DNA of 33,632 bases, from the NCBI GenBank assembly GCA_004293645.1, contig REAB01000116.1, positions 1 through 33,632 on the forward strand, read 5' to 3'. The position numbers were made by a program, and so were the translations under genes. Positions within the stretch are counted from its first letter, which is position 1, and each line of letters opens with the position of its first letter. The notes below the pieces were generated by a model. The model saw only the letters and a program-made list of their open reading frames with translations. It ran no database searches and was not told where the DNA came from. The stretch comes from Cytophagia bacterium. GTDB taxonomy: Bacteria; Bacteroidota; Bacteroidia; Cytophagales; Spirosomataceae. Positions 33,301 through 33,632 of the stretch are shown in pieces.

Positions 33301-33425
33301 CGGGTGGATTTGCCACGCCCATTACGTACAGCATAAACGGCAAACAATACGTGGCCATTGCGGCGGGGGGGCATCGCTATGGCCTCAAACCTGGCGGCCA
33401 ATACGTGGCTTTTGCGTTGCCCTAA
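30303..33425 (+). CDS. PQQ-dependent dehydrogenase with heme c domain and mutarotase-like N-terminus
   Basis: 1040 residues, start GTG 30303 followed by a clear signal peptide (MKKNVIALLALVGMCAASA), so periplasmic. Residues about 25-325 form a beta-rich domain (YRGVRFDWAGVI, LEHSLKNTG, TAVYNHNFF) resembling galactose mutarotase/aldose epimerase folds. From about 333 a PQQ eight-bladed propeller starts (DWPKYGGNSAGSRYSELDEI), with repeated tryptophan-docking blades (ALNAQTGERIWHFQ, VHHDLWDRD). A cytochrome c domain is inserted near residues 785-870: CAVCH at 803-807 and axial-methionine candidate M848 (GRMPAF). The propeller then resumes (NAVDLNTGEYLW) to the end. It should oxidise a sugar or alcohol and pass electrons through heme c. 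Substrate unknown. Confidence 0.88.
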   Translation: MKKNVIALLALVGMCAASAPIADFPSAKISNGLIEAELHLPDAQKGYYRGVRFDWAGVIPRLEYKGHSYFGEWNPSPYDATLHDNITGPVEEFMPVGYDEAEAGGAFLKIGVGILTKPDAKKYLLINRYAIKNGGKWTVSPSKDRVEFVHELTDATGYGYLYRKTVKLTNGKPEMVLEHSLKNTGQKTIETAVYNHNFFRIDQELTGPNIKTSFPFEVQAEGKNFGTIAKAENKTISYLKTLETGDYVYSEGLKGFGNTAKDYDIFIQNLKSGAGVRITSDQPIDRLVHWACRTTSCPEPYIKLSVKPQEEVRWTIKYAFESKARADNQNTDWPKYGGNSAGSRYSELDEINLQNVHKLQMAWAYDTGENTEPDKSRDIQCQPIVVNGVMYGVAPSMKVFAVAAGTGKEIWKFDPFKATKLKPNFHAVRAVVYWEEGNDKRILYSVGSQLMAINAQTGEIIKSFGKNGLSSLYAGLGDQQTMGYDVNQFSIRSTSPGVIFKNLLIMGSALSEGGDALPGHIRAFDVKTGQLAWVFRTVPIPGDYGYETWAKDSYKKIGGANCWAGMVVDDKRGMVFIGTGSPSVDFYGGDRPGANLFGNCVIALNAQTGERIWHFQTVHHDLWDRDIPCPPNLITVTHNGPDGRPRKIEAVAQATKDGLIFVFDRDTGQPLFPVIEVPVPKVAALPGEKPWPTQPIPTKPAPFSNQNLAKADMSNLSPAVSAYVLKRYATSRSGPKNLPPSTQQTLYYGIGGGAEWGGSAADPNGVLYVNANNMLWFHQMRAVKDQNNGAALTKGAKLFNTNCAVCHALGGKNSTATAAGAYPALQNVSKRLTKDQVAVLLESGRGRMPAFQHFSKEDRAAIIDFLWKNDQPKTQKSTPDEVHDVAVIEKKSGRDFPYAPPYLNNGFVQFRDQNDHPAIKPPWGTLNAVDLNTGEYLWKVPLGEYPELTKKGILNTGTENHGGPVVTAGGLLFIAATYDEKLRAFNTKTGKVVWEYKLPAGGFATPITYSINGKQYVAIAAGGHRYGLKPGGQYVAFALP

Positions 33426-33502
33426 AATAACCAACCGTAAACCCCATTTATTGGCAAAAAACGCCAGACCGCTGGTGCTCGATGAGTTGAAATAGCGTGT
33501 TT

Positions 33503-33631
33503 TTACTTCGCCACCTCAATCAAATTGCCCGACTGATAATTAATTTTCAGTACGCCACCTTTGTCTAAAACTTGCCAATCCCAGCCTTGTTTTTCAAGCA
33601 TATTTTTGCCAGAAACCAACACTTTTGAGGG
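33503..33631 (-). CDS. 3' end of an unidentified gene, cut by the window edge
   Basis: The last 42 codons and TAA stop (33503-33505) of a minus-strand gene are present: readable as PSKVLVSGKNMLEKQ followed by GWDWQVLDKGGVLKINYQ and ending LIEVAK. The short beta-hairpin style tail would fit the C-terminal domain of a periplasmic glycan-active enzyme, but this is a guess; the fragment is too short to place. It is convergent with the quinoprotein gene, and 33426-33502 holds only a weak hairpin (CCAG/CTGG, 33462-33473). Confidence 0.5.
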   Translation of the reverse strand, partial: PSKVLVSGKNMLEKQGWDWQVLDKGGVLKINYQSGNLIEVAK

Positions 33632-33632
33632 T

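Overview
The window reads as chromosomal DNA of a Bacteroidetes bacterium, most likely a cytophagalean. Three things point there: the gliding-motility lipoprotein gldD, the bacillithiol gene bshA, and promoters of the TAnnTTTG type (best example just upstream of the tRNA-Leu). Gene order birA / rsfS / ftsH also fits this phylum. Genus cannot be set from sequence alone.

Layout. (a) 1-4080 is AT-rich and accessory: an insertion-sequence end, an outer-membrane protein gene cut off by it, a CPBP membrane protease, a membrane-anchored amidohydrolase, and a decayed small gene that still has a promoter. (b) 4139-5744 is GC-richer core sequence: engB and pfkB, closed by a perfect 23-bp hairpin. (c) 6004-6828 is an AT-rich Rpn/PD-(D/E)XK transposase-like gene. 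(d) 6840-10907 holds the bifunctional (p)ppGpp enzyme, tRNA-Leu(TAG) and trigger factor. (e) 10985-16753 is a leftward block of an acyltransferase-3 protein, two large polytopic membrane proteins of unknown function and bshA. (f) 16913-21845 holds a UbiA-type prenyltransferase, gldD, birA, rsfS and ftsH, closed by a strong terminator. (g) 22109-25222 is a second accessory patch: an ATPase with a C-terminal nuclease-like domain, a collapsed toxin-antitoxin locus, a small PD-(D/E)XK-like protein, the tail of an S9 peptidase gene, and a second copy of the IS end seen at position 56. (h) 25288-33632 is metabolic: a three-domain PlsB-HAD-PlsC phospholipid enzyme, an exported ManD/RspA-like dehydratase, a quinoprotein dehydrogenase carrying a mutarotase-like N-terminal part and a heme c domain, and the 3' end of a further gene.

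How parts may work together. The exported enolase-superfamily enzyme and the PQQ/heme c protein are codirectional neighbours and together suggest periplasmic sugar or sugar-acid oxidation (inference). The leftward membrane-protein block looks like surface-glycan or lipid decoration (inference). The most informative oddities are a perfect 40-bp inverted repeat shared by positions 56-95 and 25160-25199, each copy abutting a truncated gene; the antitoxin-toxin remnant with a one-base homopolymer shift; a 25-bp hairpin built across the stop codon of the acyltransferase gene; and two large multi-domain fusions (PlsB-HAD-PlsC; mutarotase-like-PQQ-heme c). No CRISPR array, rRNA, phage module or convincing wholly new system was seen.
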